Positions 17,470 through 32,415 of a DNA stretch of 64,000 bases are shown piece by piece. The stretch is from Sisyra terminalis. Taxonomy: Eukaryota > Arthropoda > Insecta > Neuroptera > Sisyridae. The stretch lies in the NCBI GenBank assembly GCA_958496175.1, contig OY292276.1:62633080-62697079 (forward strand), read 5' to 3'. The first letter of the stretch is position 1; each line of letters starts with the position of its first letter. The notes under the pieces are model-generated. The model was not told the origin of the DNA. It saw nothing but the letters and a program-made list of their open reading frames with translations, and did no database searches. The translations under genes and the position numbers were made by a program.

Positions 17470-19043
17470 CAAGAAGACTGTTTTAATGTTATTGTAAAAT
17501 TATTGTAGGAGACATGTAAACTTTTAAAATGGTAGGTAAATAGTAAAGCTCTACCTACTTGTTGTATTTTGATTATAAAACTATTACATGAATATTCCAC
17601 AATCACCACACTGCATTCATTCCAGATTTGGTTGTTTTCAGGTAAACTCCAAGTCCTATTGACCCCCGAAATTGTGGGTTTGGAGGAGAATAATGCTGCG
17701 AATCCCATGGACAATTACACCACATAATAGGATTTCTGTATCCGAAAGTCATTCCTGGATTCGTTCAAAAAGCGTGGATTCATTAAAGCCATTTTTTGTG
17801 GATGTACACCAAAACTTAACTTTTATATGTAAAGAGGGTCTCTCTTTCACTTCCATCTAAAATAAAAGTTTTTAATTTAATCTGGGTATTAGGTACCTTG
17901 ATACTTTGATCCAAAGATTTACATACTTACCACAAAAGTTTATTGTCTTTATTTAACTCTCATTTAACTTTTACGCAATTGTCTACAAAGAATTTGAAGT
18001 TGAGTAAAACTTGAAGTAATTTCACAAAATCTTCGTAAATTTTATTACATCTTATTGTCGGACTATTAATTTCATCTTATGACTCCAAAAAAAAAAAAAA
18101 AAAAAGGCGAAGACTGCAACGTGCAAAAGTAAGAGCCGAAGAGGAACTCGAATTGGGGAAAAACTTGGGATTATTGTTCTCTATCCTCACACATATCACA
18201 TCTCATTTCCGCATTATTACTTTCAACCCATGTGTTCGATTAGTACTTGAGGATAGTAGTTTGTAGAAGCCAGAACCAAGTAGAGCTTCGTTGGTACTAA
18301 TTCTTGTCAAATCTTCATCATCTGATCCGTGCAGTAATATGGACCTGGTAACTGAACAAAGAGTCAATATTCCTGATTCAAGTATGGTACTACCTAGGTA
18401 CTACCAAATGGTTCCAACAAATCCCGAGGGAATTAATTGAAATAACTTTTCAAATGACGTCAAACATAAGGGGCAATACTTAATAAACCCTGAGATAGAT
18501 TGCCAATAGAACACAAGACATTGTTAGAATACCTAATAATATATATTAAGTTCCTAATAACTATACAACATGCAAAAGCAACAAGTAGCATTTGTTTGTA
18601 TTCCATTGATTCCTATTTTGGAAAATTTAAATATCAATTTCGGAAATATATAATAATGCAAGCGATTAAATAAGACAATTAACATAATTTTAGGGCAACA
18701 ATTAAGAGAAAATTACTTTGTTCTTGTGCATGAAAAACTAACCTCATTGTAGGTACTGTGCAATTTTTATCTTTCGACAATTTGAAAAATTTACTTACAT
18801 TTTTCCATTTCCATATTCCAATCGATGCACCAAATAATAGTTTTGCTATAAATTGAGAAATTTAATTAATAATGCACAAATTTCCGCTACTTTATCGCTG
18901 ATTTCATTGCAACTTGGTCGATCAAAACAACAGGTGGTCGGCAGTTGTTGTATGTGTATGTATACACATAAAAGGAGAATAATAATAATAAAGTAAGTAG
19001 AAAAGATCGATGAAATGCAAGTTAAAGAGAGAAGTGAATAGTA
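17470..19043 (-). pseudogene. module A, copy 2
   Basis: Contains the FW exon (17470-17856), A19 tract (about 18087-18105), SDDEDL frame (18203-18400), 47-nt microexon (18799-18845) and CCFDRPSC frame (to 19043), all as in copy 1. One change inside the FW exon region (ACATAATAGG for ACATTATAGG) lies past the stop codon. Confidence 0.38.
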
Positions 19044-21912
19044 TCACGTAAACTAACATTTCCAACATTTTCCACCCGTCCCCATATTCCTTTCGACTCC
19101 TTAATACTTCGAAAGGTAAAAATAACGCTTTGCATTTTCCCTGTTTTTAGTTGAACATAATTTATTTTTCACCAATTAATGGCATATCCTAAGTGGGGGG
19201 ATCGTGGGGATAAATTCAAGGCATTCAAGTTAACCAAAAAAATAATGCCAATCAGGCAGTTACTGTACTGTTCAAACGGTTCTAAACGATTCGGAATGTT
19301 CAATAAAACATGAACGACCATTGTTGTATTGAACTGCCCCCTAGCGAAATAATATGACAATACCTTTGAATTTTAAAATATGAAATTTTTGAACCCAAAA
19401 CTTGGACCATAAAAATGTAACGCCTTTAATATTGGAATGACATTGAATTACAGCAATAAAGAAATTTAAAATTAAATAAGGGCAAGAGAGTTTATGGAGA
19501 GTGTAGGTAGCTCAGAATTCTCACAGAACACCCTAAACATATCTAAAACAAATATTATTTTTCTATCCAATTTTCCTTTTTTCCCCATCAAAGTCTGACA
19601 CAATAATGAAAATTGCAAACCACAACATTATAGGTCCATAAGAAGCTAAAATGAAAAAGCTTTTTCTTTAATAAATCCAAGTTAAAATAAAAAGCGTTGA
19701 ATATGGCAAAGGGTGTGGGAATTGTCATTTGATTGTTTGCAAATGAAAAAGGCGAAACTAGAAAAATAAATAAAACCGGCTCTAGAATTTAATCGTGAAA
19801 ATCATAAGGAAAAAAATTGGAATATTTAATTCATATTCTAGCGATTTTCCTTTGACAAGTAATGTGACAGCGGTGAAAAAATTTTCATATTGCAAACCTT
19901 TTCTTTGGGCACATTCAACATAACCTTTTGTCTAACTTTTTAGATGAAAGAAAAACTGGTCAATAAAATAATGATTTCCCAACTGTAGGCATTCTGAAAT
20001 GACAATTTTTAGTTCGTTATAAATAAAAATTTACTTGAAAACCCAATGGAACCAAGAATTTCTTTCAGTGTTCAAATAGTTCAAACGAAAATGTATGGCA
20101 ATTATTGTATGAAACTGGCCTCTGGTTAATGAACTTTACAATATTTTTGAATTTGAAAATATGAAATTTTTGAACGCTTTGAAACCACGGAATATGTTAA
20201 AACTATAAAAATTAAATCCTATTATATTGGGACCATTTGAACTCTTAAATAGCGATCTACATATAATAACTAATATCAATAATTTACTGATTATTTGGTT
20301 TCAATGTAAACCAGAAAAATCGACATTGTAATTGAATTGGATTAAATCTAATGTGAACAATCCATTAGCAACCTGTAGGTACTGACCTCATATTCCTATC
20401 GATAATTTATTTAAAAAAAAAAAAGCAATAAGAAAGTTTCTTTAATTCAATTCGGTTAGTGCAATACTTTAGTTATTCAGCGTTAAGAATTTAAAAAGCT
20501 TCCAACAAATAGTTTTACATTAAATAAAAATTATTTAAAATAATAATTAAGAGAACATTTTTCACCGAATTCAATTAAGAAGAGCCAATGTAATCTCACC
20601 TTCATTTAAAAACTACTTGTCGTAGGTACTATCTTCTATCAATCCATACAACTTATTTTGAAAATAATTACGAGAGAGTACTTATTTGAGCCTTTAATTA
20701 AAATCCCAAACAAATTCCTAATCAAGAATCAGTTGAATTAGCCGATGCAATTGCTTTAATAACTAAGGAAATTTAATTGATTTTTCCTTTTTCAAGTTGA
20801 ATTTTAATTCTATTGAATTATGTATATAGTGCAGAAGTTAACAATATCGTTTGCAGTGTAAATCTAGGAAATGTTTATGAGATATTTTTTAAAGGCTTAA
20901 TAAAATCTTAAAAATGTTTTGATACTTGATAATAAATTTAAATAAACCATTGTGACGTTATCCTGAATATTAAAATGAATTCTTTTAAGAAAAAGATGCA
21001 ATGATGTTGCCTTAATAGTTTGATGAATACTTAAATTTCTATCAGTGGCTTAAATATTAAAGTATTTTTAGATATTTATCTATATGCAGCAAGTGCACAG
21101 AATGTAGTATAACATAAACAATTTGTTAAATTTGTGTGCTTATGAAAATTAAATATTTTAGCAATTAAAAAAAATGATGTCTACAATAATTTTCTTTGTT
21201 ACTTATGAAATTTACAAAATCAATTTTAAAATCAACTATACCTACAAACTTTTCACACTTCATCACAATAACGACACAATAGTTTAATTATAAATCAAGT
21301 GACGGGTACAATTAATTTGTACAAACCAGTAGAAGAAATTTAAATTTCTGCCGTTGAAATCGTCGTCGATCGGCGCCACTCCAAGCCCTATATAAATGGG
21401 GAGAAAATATACATCTTTTATTTTACATTTACACTTAGTGTAGCATATATCTATGGATATTATATCAATATTTATGCATCAATATCATTCTTCTATTATT
21501 AGCTGCGCTTGCAATATATATATATGGGAATAGTTGATCTTCATAATCTCGATGACAATTGATTTGTTTTCGTTGAATAAATTAAAATCATCTAAAAAAA
21601 AAAAAAAAAACTTAAATTAATTTCACCACTTACTTAACAAATATTAATTAATCCTATTTGAAGTAATGTATGATATTGTTATGCTAAATCACCTAAACGA
21701 TGATAACACAGTAGGTGGTCTTACAACTGTTGTAAATCCAATTGGAATGAATTTACAACGATACACCACGAGAGGTATACGGGGTGATTACGTATGAGTA
21801 TTTAAAGATAAATATTCCGAATACAAAATGAATATTGTCTAGGTAAGCTATACTTATGCAATCGTTGATATTAACCAGAACCAATATAACATAGTGAATA
21901 ATATCAACTTAC

Positions 21913-22368
21913 TTGAATTATAAATGATTATCTAATCTCTGGATGCATTTCTCCTGCACAGCGTCATAGAAAGATTTTTACAATCCAAAGGTACGTTTTC
22001 CAACTGATTTCTCATAAACGCGCCATAAGTACCTACTTTGTGGATGTACGCCAAAATGTTTCTTTTATATTATAGATGAACTTTTTTTTCTTGTTCAACC
22101 TAAAAAAATAGTTTTAAATTTCCATTCTATTACATAGTATCATGTACCAGAAAACTTATTACCTCAAAAGCCTTTTGTCGTCAACTCTCTGCTTACTTTA
22201 AGCGTAATTATGGTTGTCTACGAGAAACTTAAATTGGAGAAAAACTTGAGTGATAGTTTTGCACATCCACATCCACATTATTACTTTCATTCCATGGGGG
22301 GAGCAAGATAGTAAAGTTGGGAACAGAAGCGTACGAAAAAAAGGAACAAATGGGAAGAGTGAAGACAT
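21913..22368 (-). pseudogene. module B, copy 2
   Basis: FW exon 21913-22099 with GTAAGTTGA donor and the MSSLFPF frame 22198-22368, as in copy 1. Confidence 0.35.
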
Positions 22369-22820
22369 CTTGAGATGTAAACTTCTGTTAATTCTTCTTC
22401 GCCATAATGAGTTCAGTTATCTGTATATTATTCTAATCCCCGTAGATGAACGAATAGTAAATTAACACTCTGACTTCCAATAAGCCTTAGGAGTCGACGT
22501 AGGTACTTCCAAATATCTCTAAGAAATTATAAGAAATGACAATTTTTAATTTTACCGAAATTTATTAAAACTTATCGTTTACCTGTTTATACAATATTAA
22601 CAATGCTGCTTTACATTGACCAAAAACGTAGCAAGAAAAAATCCACGGGAAATTAAAAAATATGCAAACATATTAAACTGGGTACCTAGTTCCTATAAAG
22701 TCAGAGCATTGTCAGATATTGTGAGTTGAAACTTATTTACATTTATTATCATACCTATTAGTTTATGTCATTGCCATCAAGTTCATCATTAATTTGAGAA
22801 CACTGAAACTGCGTACTTAC

Positions 22821-24369
22821 ACCAAACTGTCTAAGAAGTTGGCTTTTTCTTTTCGGATACCACCAGGTTGATTTCCCCCTCTCTTTGCATTTATTCTCCG
22901 TATTACTCCGTACGTTTTAATTAGCTTCACAAAATAATCAAATAGTTGGTAAGACGTTTTCTAAATGACTCCACAAATCTGCACAGAAAAAGTACTTAAT
23001 TTAGAATTATTATTAAATTTTGTTATAAAATATTAATCGAAGATCCCAATGACATATTTTACGGTTCAACGATAACTGCTTCCTTCAATTCCTAGATACA
23101 TTGAATCTGCACAGAAAAAAGAATCATTAATTTATATATTTAAAACTTAAACTAAATTTTCTAAAGCTAAGCTTATAAAACTAATGATCTATCTACGTAT
23201 ATGTTATATATATAAGTTATTAACGAAAAAGATCTCACATAATATAATATAAACCCCAAATATAAAAATAATTTCATGTAGGTATTAGTATAAAATAATT
23301 TCAAGATAGAGAATACGTTTTTAGAGTACTAGATAAGAGAAATAGGCTTTTAAGGGTAGGTAGGGCAGAGGTTTTGAATCTATAAAGTGAACATTTCGTG
23401 TTCGTATTATCGTTTTATAAATTTAATGATTGCAAAGGACTGAACGACGTGGGTCGCAGTTTTGAATCGACTATTTATCAATTGTAAGTTCAGCTATTGC
23501 ACAAATGCATATATCTAAGCCAATATATAATATTAAATTTAGTAGGTATAATGTTACAAGTTGTTAATGTTATAAAACAACTTATAAAAATTGAAACCCA
23601 AACAAGAGGTATTAAATGTTTCTATCTAAATAATACCTAAGCCTAGTTTCAATTGATTTAAAGTAGTATTAGTTTCCCGTGAAATATTGGGGTCAAAAGA
23701 ATAATAGAGATAAAGTATAACTAAGCTATAGATAGGATTTGATAACGATGACTGGTATTAGGTAATAATAAGAAGCTTGATGGCTTGAATGGCTGAAGAA
23801 GAAGGAATTTCAATAGTTTCGTCATGTCTTGAATTGCTCATCTAATCAATTCTTCCGACTGCAATCATTCCAAGAGAATATCTGCAAAGAAAATAAAATT
23901 TAATTAAAGCAAAAAAATAAGGTTTTTAAATTCTTCATTTCTTGAGGGCCAACGTGCTAACACATCTCTTTGAATTCTTTCACATTGACAATCCATCGAA
24001 TCTGCACAGACAAAACAACATTTAATCTCTTCAAATCAGTTGAATATAAAAACTTAAAATTAATAAAAAACTACGTAAAGACAATAACAATAAAGCTAAG
24101 ATAATATTATAACTGAACTATTTTGGATAGGTAGGCGGCGCTAAGCTAACAATATAAGAATTCCCATTGTTCTATTATTTTTTTTTAAAACATTCAAGGG
24201 GGAGAGGGTGGTTGTTTTGAATTAATTTTCATAACTTGGCGATTGGTATAGAGGTCGGCTCCATTATCAATTGTTCCGCAAAAATCTGTAACAGAAAAAA
24301 ATAATCAAAAACTAAAGACAATTTGGTTTCGTTTCTTCATTTCTTCAGATTTTCCCGTGACCATTGCAT
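22821..24369 (-). other. CTGTGCAG acceptor cluster, copy 2
   Basis: Same six acceptor-like sites as copy 1 at 7235-8622, including the 158-nt exon candidate 22821-22978. It carries a GGTA insertion near 23545, shared only with copy 3. Confidence 0.33.
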
Positions 24370-26207
24370 CTGCACAGAAAAAAAAAACACAATTAAAAAA
24401 TGGAATTTGAATTTTTAAAATAAAATCAAAATATAAAAATAAACATTCAGAAATAAAACATTTGATAAAAATACATATATCCAATAGAAATACAAGTAAA
24501 TCTAAGAATTGTTTCCCCAAAAAAATAATACAATAAAAATTGAAATAACTAGAAGAGAACATAAGATTGGTCTCATGTCACAGGTAGGTGTTTCAATCGA
24601 ATAAAAAAAATATGATAACGTATTGATATCTCTGATATAGGCTGTCAGGGTAAGGGATGTTAGATATTATTTAGACTAAATAGGGTCTTAATTATCTAAA
24701 TCCACAGCATGGGCTGTAGATTTGATTTAATTTTTACAAATTGTATGATTAGTGTATATTTGGTTTCAAATATTCAATCGTTTCACAATTCTACAACGAC
24801 AAATGTATTTAGAACTTAATAGTGTAGAGTAGCAGTAATATATAATATAATCCTTCGATGGAATAATAAAGTCAGCAATCAATCGGTAGCATCTTAATGT
24901 ATTGATAGTAAATTTCACTCCATGGCTCTCAGCGATAGTTCAGTTCAAAATTCATGTCAATTGAGGAACTCTTAATTATTTGAGATTGATTCCATTCATC
25001 ATTATGATCATTAATATTGCTATTTCCAAAGATCTTATTGATTATTACATATTATGTGTTCCATACATATCCACTCTCCATCCTCATTGAACAGAAATGC
25101 ACCAAATCTGAAAGAAACTGGTTTTATAATGTTACCAAATCGAAATTTAGATTTGAAGGAAATATTGGTATTCCAGAGATATGATTACACAATCATCTTC
25201 TTTAAAAGTTTAGTACAAATATCTGAAAATTCCTATGAAAGTCGTAACTGTTGAAAAATTGCCAAAATAAACACATCTCTTACTATCATATTTGAATACC
25301 CTATTGTTATTCCATGTTAAATTTATTGACTCTAAAAACTGATTGTTGTAACGTTCCCATTAATTCCAATCTATTGTTGTGTTCTTTAAAACTTGCTAAC
25401 TGCCCTATACTCTAATACAAAGTAATCAGATAATTTGAAAACAGGAAAAATAATAGTCCAAATAGAACATGCATATCTAACCTGTGCAATTCGTCAACCC
25501 ATTTTCTGCTATAATTTGTCGATAAAAGTTGAATATAACAATGTCCAGTATTCCACAAATACACAAACTATATTTAAACATAATAGTTGGTAATTTTTAT
25601 AATAAAAAACTTACTATGTACCACTAAAATAAATACATGAAGTTACTTAAGTAAAAACGAGTCAAAATCACCAATATGTCTGCTGTTGAAAACAATTCTT
25701 TTTTTGTTTTCAAACAACAATTGTTACATATATGATTTAATTATTTTTTTCAAATACGAATTAACAAAAAACTTGGCGAAAATCAAATGTTCAATTAATA
25801 AAATGAATTTTAAAACACAATTTTTCTATTTCTATAAGAAAAATTTAAAGAAAAACGAGTTTTTCAGTAAAAAAATTGTTTGTTGAAAAAAGTCGGTAAT
25901 GTAGTTACCAGAATTTCATAAGAAGCTGATTCAAATATTCCTATTGTGATATATTCCTATTGACTTGGGTTACATAATTTGATTGAAACTATAACTATTA
26001 TTAAATCTATATGGATACTGTAAGTTTTATAGTAACTGTAAATAAATTTAAAATTAATTTTCCCCTAGCCTATAATAGAACGCGTATGCCTATCGTATAA
26101 CTTTCACGAAATACTATCGTCTTCCTATATACAATATCCATGATTAATGATGTTTTACTTATGTGAAAAAAACGATAAACTATGGTTGAGTTGAGTTTGA
26201 ATAATAC

Positions 26208-26322
26208 CTATGCTTTGCAAATGTACTGCTTTAGAGCAGTTTTTGGTGTCGAATGCATATCTTTCACACCAGTCCAAAAATCTTCAAATGAAATCTCCAT
26301 TCGCGGAAAGAATCAAGGAACA
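26208..26322 (-). pseudogene. SFEDFW exon candidate, copy 2
   Basis: Same acceptor, 30-codon frame and TAG as 10460-10574. Confidence 0.3.
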
Positions 26323-26715
26323 CTAAAAGAAAAAAATAACATTTGAGATTGATTGCATGAATTCAATCTTATAAGCCTTATGAAGAAACGATCAACTAAT
26401 AATGTTTATAGATAAAATAATAAAAATATATTATAACAAGAAGCTAGAATTTATAGCAGAAAAGAGGACAGTTGAAATTGTAATAAAATATTTAGTCATA
26501 AAAATTTTAAATTTTTAATCATATTATGCCGCATTAATCTTTTTTCCGTCTAGCATATATTAGGTACATTTTACCGAACTGTTCAGATAAATACAGATGA
26601 ACTAATAATTTTTCACGATTAATTCTTTGTAACATAAACTACATACAATAATAAAATTATCCATATCAACCAGTAGGTACCTACTAATGTAAATTAGTAA
26701 ATAATTTCAACTTAC

Positions 26716-28115
26716 ATACTTGAATATTGTCTCCTTATTGTTAATGAAATGACTTTCTAAGTACTACTGAATGCACTTTTTCTGATTTTTCCTGTAGATA
26801 CTACTGCGGTGTTGCATGTAACTGGTTACTTAAACGGTGTCCAACGTTATTCTGACATTCATTAGAATTCATTACTTCGGTCTATACCTTCGACCAATAG
26901 TTGAGTTCTAATTTTCTGAATCCATGTACCTATCCTGTATTCCAAGATTCGTTCGAAAAGCGTTTTCACTACAGGCCATTTTTTTGTGGATGTACACCAA
27001 AACTTAGCATTTATACGTAAAGAGTTTTTGTCTTTCATTTCCAACTAACTAAAACAAATATTTTTTTAATATTGTAATCTACTGTTACTATGTTCCAAAG
27101 GTTTTCATACTTACTTACCACAAACAAAAGCTGATTGCCTTTAGACATCTATCATTTAACTTTGATGCAGTTGCCTCCAGGGGACTTGAAGTGAAGTAAA
27201 ACTTGAAGTAATCTCACAAAATCTTGGTCAATTTTTTACATCTTACTGTCGTAGGTAGTAGTAGTATCATTAATTTCATCTTAGGACTCCAAAAAAAAGG
27301 CGAGGACAGCAACGTGCAAAAGCAAGAACCGAAGAAGGTTGGTCGTATGAAAGCTGGTCCAGTTTTAATCGTAACGAATTCGGTTTGTTGTCCAATAGAT
27401 ACAGCAGTTTCTTGATGGCATCGCATGCATGGCCGTTTCCAAGGAACTCGAATTGGGGAAAAACTTGGGAACATTGTTCACTATCCTCCTGCATTTCCGC
27501 ATTATTACTTTCGACCCATGTCTTGGATTAGTACTTGAGGATAGTAGTTTGTAGAACTTCGTTGGTACCAAATCTTCATCATCTGATCCGTGCAGTAATA
27601 TGAACCTGGTAACTAAACAAAGAGTCAATATTCCTGATTCCAGTACGGTACCTACCTACTACCAAATGGTTCCATTATTGAAATTATTGGAATTATTTAA
27701 AATAACTTTTCAATGTTGACGTCAAACATAAGGGGCAATATTTCATAAACCCTAAGATTAAGTCAATAAAACATACATTGATATTGTTCGAATATCTAAT
27801 ATATTAAGTGTAATAACTATACCACATGCAAAACCAATAAGTAGCACTTATTTGTGTTCCATTGTTACCTACTTTGGGAAATTTCAATACCAATTTCGGA
27901 AATATAATAATGCAATCGATTAAATCTAATCAAACAATGACAATTAACAACAAAATTTTAAGGGAACAATTAAGAGAAAATTACTTTTTACTTATGCATG
28001 AAAAACCAACCTCAATACAGTACAGTGCAATTTTTATCGATCGACAATTTGAAAAATTTACGTACAGTTTTCCATTTTCATATTCTAATGGATGCACCAA
28101 ACACTCAACTATCAT
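26716..28115 (-). pseudogene. module C, copy 2
   Basis: FW exon 26716-27044, leucine-rich frame 27276-27494, SDDEDL frame 27365-27628 and LVHPLEY frame 27981-28115. A T-to-C change near 27872 is shared with copy 3 only. Confidence 0.38.
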
Positions 28116-29380
28116 TATGCATATTAATTTCTTTATAAATTGGGAAATTTAATTAATAATGCACAAAATTCATTGCAACTTGGTCGACCAAAACAACAGG
28201 TGATTTATAGTTGTTTATGTTCATTATAAGTACGCATGTCAAACTCAAAAGTGTGGTTATTTTCAAATTTTCATTTTTGCTAAAGGAAGTGATTTGAGTT
28301 TAATAATTAAAGAATAACGTTATTTTATTACAACGAACGTTGGTTTAATTTAATATTTCTTATTATTTTATGGAACGAATTACACTTAGTAATGTATAGA
28401 ATAGAGTTACTGGATAGATATAAAGTAATAAAGTCAACTTTTATTTTCTAACGTGTGTAGATGATATCGTACGTATGTATGCGTATTAATAGTAAAATAA
28501 GTAGATGAGATCGATGAGATGCAAGTATGAGAGAGAAATGAATAGTATCATAAACCTTTCCAACATTTACCTCCCAACATTCCCCTTATTCCCGACGACT
28601 CCTTGAATAATTCTAACGGTAAAAATAAAAGATTATCATTGCACAACGAATTGTCAGTTTTCTCTTACAAAAATAATATTATTTACAATCCCATGTAAGT
28701 ATTAGTTTATTTTACAATTATTGCAATTTTCAAAATAGTTATTGATCGTAGAAATAGTTGCAATTGCTGCATTCATTTGGTGAATCGTATTTGAACATTG
28801 GAGATTCCTTCCCATGTGTTGTTTCTAAGCCAAAAAGTTTTTAGGTTCAATTAAAGGCGATTTCCGATCTATTAGGTTGATTTAGAAGAAATGAGAAGTA
28901 AGTTTTGTAGGTATGTAGTTGGTTTACTAGCTTATAAGTTTTTTTTAATGAACCACTACTAATTAATCATAGGAATGTAGGTATATTTAGTTGTTGTTGT
29001 TGTTGTTTTAAGATTCACTTGAAACATGGACATGAAAAAGAGTAAATGAATTGGAAGATTGGAAATATATGGTACCTATCCACCTAGATACCAGCTCATG
29101 GACTGCGTAAAGTTGAGGGAATATATGAATTTTAGATAATATTCGATGCATTAAAACCAAATATGTAATTAGAATTTTGATTAAACATCAACTTGTCGAG
29201 TAATTAGCGTTTTTAGGCCACTTTCATAAGCCTACATACGGCTTTCATTGTTTGAATTTTGAGAACTTTTGCGAACCGATATTACCGCTGCCTGACAACA
29301 AAACGCTGAACTATTTTGGAAGCCACGCCCACTTGTATGTAGAACTGGTTTGTGTCTTGGATAAGTGCTAGATACAAACC

Positions 29381-31328
29381 AAAGTGGGCGTGGCTTTCAA
29401 AATAGTTCAGCGTTTTGTCGTCAGGTTTGAAGAAGGGGGTCTGTCATTATCGTCATTTAAGGTCAAACATTTCAGACATTTAAGGATGATTTTCTTTATG
29501 CCATGTAATGATTGGGATATCAAATGAAAGCTAATTAATTACTCTATTGATTTATATAAAAAAACAGCCAATATGTCTAAACGATGACATTGAAATTTGA
29601 TTTTCCGTCAGCGACTACTTCCCTTTCTGACATTTAAGGGTGGTTTGCCCCCCTTAATATATTGAACCCGATTATGATTGGGATATCTATTGAAAGATAA
29701 TGAATTACTCTATCGATTGACATCAAAAAAATTACCAATATCTCCAAGCAATTACTTAGAAAACTGATTTTCCTAAATCGACTTTCAACCTTTATAAAAT
29801 GTTACTTAAATCATGTGATTTCGCGTCAAAAGTAATTAAAAACATTACACTTATATAAAATTGATGGTTTACAGCTAAATTTGACACTTAAATGTTGATT
29901 AAAGGTCTACTTTTTGAGAAATAAGCGTCTAAAGGGGGTCTGTCATTATCTTCATTTAGGGCCAAAAATATCTTTATTTCTTCTCTCCTATCGCTATCAA
30001 TCGATCGATTATTAGTAAATGATACAAAATATAACATTTCTTCCACTCGAACATCATTTAAAATTGTATTTTCAACCAATTTGATTTGCATGTTTAGCGG
30101 ATGTCAAAGTTGTTTATGTTTCGCTCTATAGGCAACCCGGTGAGCATCAAAAAAACAAAATTCGACGATTTGCCCTTTTTGAACAAGCCAATATTCAGTA
30201 CTCTAACTCAAATTTCGGACATTTCAGGATGATTTTCTGTATGCCATGTAATGATTGGGATATCAAATGAAAGCTAATTGATTACTCTATTGATTTATCA
30301 AAAAAAACAACCAATATATCCATACAATTACTTTAAAAATTGATTTTCCCTAGGCGACTACATCCCTTTCAGACATTAAAAGGTGCTTTGCCCCTCTTTT
30401 TTCATTGAATTCGATTATGACTGGCATATCAATGGAAAGCTAATGAGTTACTCTATCGAATAATATCAAAAAATTACCAATATCTCCAAACAATTACTTT
30501 GAAAATGGATTTTTCCTTATCGACTCTTTAGGCCCATTTAAATGCTAATTTCTCGAAAAGTAGACCTTTAATCAACATTTAAGTGTCAAATTTAGCTGTA
30601 AACCATCGATTTTATATAAGTGTAATGTTTTTAATTACTTTTTACGCGAAATCACATGATTTAAGTAACATTTTATAAAGGTTGAAAGTCGATTTAGGAA
30701 AATCAGTTTTCTAAGTAATTGCTTGGAGATATTGGTAATTTTTTGATGTCAATCGATAGAGTAATTCATTATCTTTCAATAGATATCCCAATCATAATCG
30801 AATTCAATATATTAAGGGGGGCAAACCACCCTTAAATGTTAAAAAGGGATGTAGTTGCTGACGGAAAAGCAAATTTCAATGTCATCGTTTAGACATATTG
30901 GTTGTTTTTTTTGATAAATCAATAGAGTAATCAATTAGCTTTCATTTGGTATCCCAATCATTACATGACATAAAGAAAATCATCCTTAAATGTCTGAAAT
31001 TTGAGTTAGAGTACTGAATATTGGCATGTTCAAAAAGGGCAAATCGTCGAATTTTGTTTTTTTGATGCTCACCGGGTTGCCTATAGAGCGAAACATAAAC
31101 AACTTTGACATCCGCTAAACATGCAAATCAAATTGGTTGAAAATACAATTTTAAATGATGTTCGAGTGGAAAAAATGTTATATTTTGTATCATTTACTAA
31201 TAATCGATCAGTTTATAACGATAGAAGGGAAGAAATAAAGATATTTTTGATCCTAAATGAAGATAATGACATACCCCTTCAAACCTGACAACAAAACGCT
31301 GAACTATTTTGAAAGCCACGCCCACTTT
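29381..31328. mobile_element. foldback-like element, copy 2
   Basis: Same TIRs and interleaved arms as 13633-15580. The preceding hairpin half starts at 29291. It has TCTACTTTTTGAG rather than TCTACTTTTCGAG near 29907, as in copy 4. Confidence 0.7.
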
Positions 31329-31989
31329 GCCACTATGTAGAACCGGATAGAAATGGATCTTGGATAATTGTAATTAGTGGACATTAAATTAATGAAAATA
31401 CCATTTAAAACGATCGATTCATGCTTAAATTGTGTTAACTTGCATCGATAAGCTTCACTTTATCGATTTAAATCGATATTACAATCGTAAAGTAATGCTC
31501 CGAGTGAAATGGAGTTCCTTAACCTCTTATTTTAGCATACAAACAAAACGCTAATTTCTCGAAAAGTGAACGTTTAATTGAAATTCTAAGTTCATTTTCG
31601 GTTTTAATGCATCGGATATTATCTAAAAATCATACATTTACTTAATTTACATTGGCAAGTATTGATTTTTATCTGCGGGTGTTTGCTCGTATGTATATCA
31701 ACATGGGCAGTTTTAAAAATTGTTGTTTGTAACTTTGAACTAAACAAATAAATAGACAAATATAACAAAATATGAATAATTTATTTAAATAATTCAACAA
31801 GTTGTATGGATCCAGTAGTAGATATCGGTAGATCTCCCGTTCTCAATAAAGTTCATTAGATGGGCTTATTGGTAGTCATTTTTCCGGTGGTTGTTGATGT
31901 TCTTGTTGGTTTTGGCACTAGTGTTGCTTGCTTCTTCATTCAATATAAATATCTAGTAGATATAAATATTTCTTGCTTTGCTCCTCCTT

Positions 31990-32160
31990 ATTTCTTTATT
32001 GCCTTTATTTGATTCTTGAGCCAGACACCTTGCTTATTATATATAGCTATTCGGAGAATAAATTCTTGATGACTTTGCTTATGATGATTCTGCAACGTTC
32101 GCTTAACTATTATTTACTTCCATTTTTGCGGAAAGGGGCGCTTCAAATCCAATAAATCAC
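31990..32160 (-). other. putative 3' terminal exon, copy 3
   Basis: As 500-670, with one substitution (CCATTTTTGCGG for CCACTTTTGCGG) inside the short coding tail, which changes the minus-strand codon TGG AAG context only at the Lys/Trp boundary. Confidence 0.33.
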
Positions 32161-32262
32161 CTGAAAAATAAAATTACATGAATAAGAAAAGAACATTCTC
32201 TTCTTCGTAATCTTTAACATGGTTTCCAATAGATAGATATATTGATGGAGATAAATTGGAGA

Positions 32263-32415
32263 TCAGAATCTGCTGGACGGTCCTTTTTCAGCGATTAGGT
32301 ATTTGCCGTGCTGCGGACGCGAACTCTTGTCCACGAGCTGTTCCAGCAGGTCGATGATTGCCTACGTTTCCTTTTCCCCTCTGGCCCCTGTGCTGTTTTT
32401 CCTTCTGTTCCTGTG
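32263..32415 (-). pseudogene. GC-rich coding relic, copy 3
   Basis: Same as 773-925, in-frame TAG retained. Confidence 0.35.

Larger units (their letters stand above)
15743..31490. repeat. 15.7-kb tandem repeat unit, copy 2
   Basis: Second complete copy, 15748 bases, same orientation as copy 1 and collinear throughout. It shares the A19 tract (about 18087) with copy 1. It shares the GGTA insertion near 23545 with copy 3 and several substitutions with copy 4. The T tract near 17088 is the longest of the four (19 T). Near identity in intergenic sequence implies recent duplication or continuing homogenisation. Confidence 0.98.
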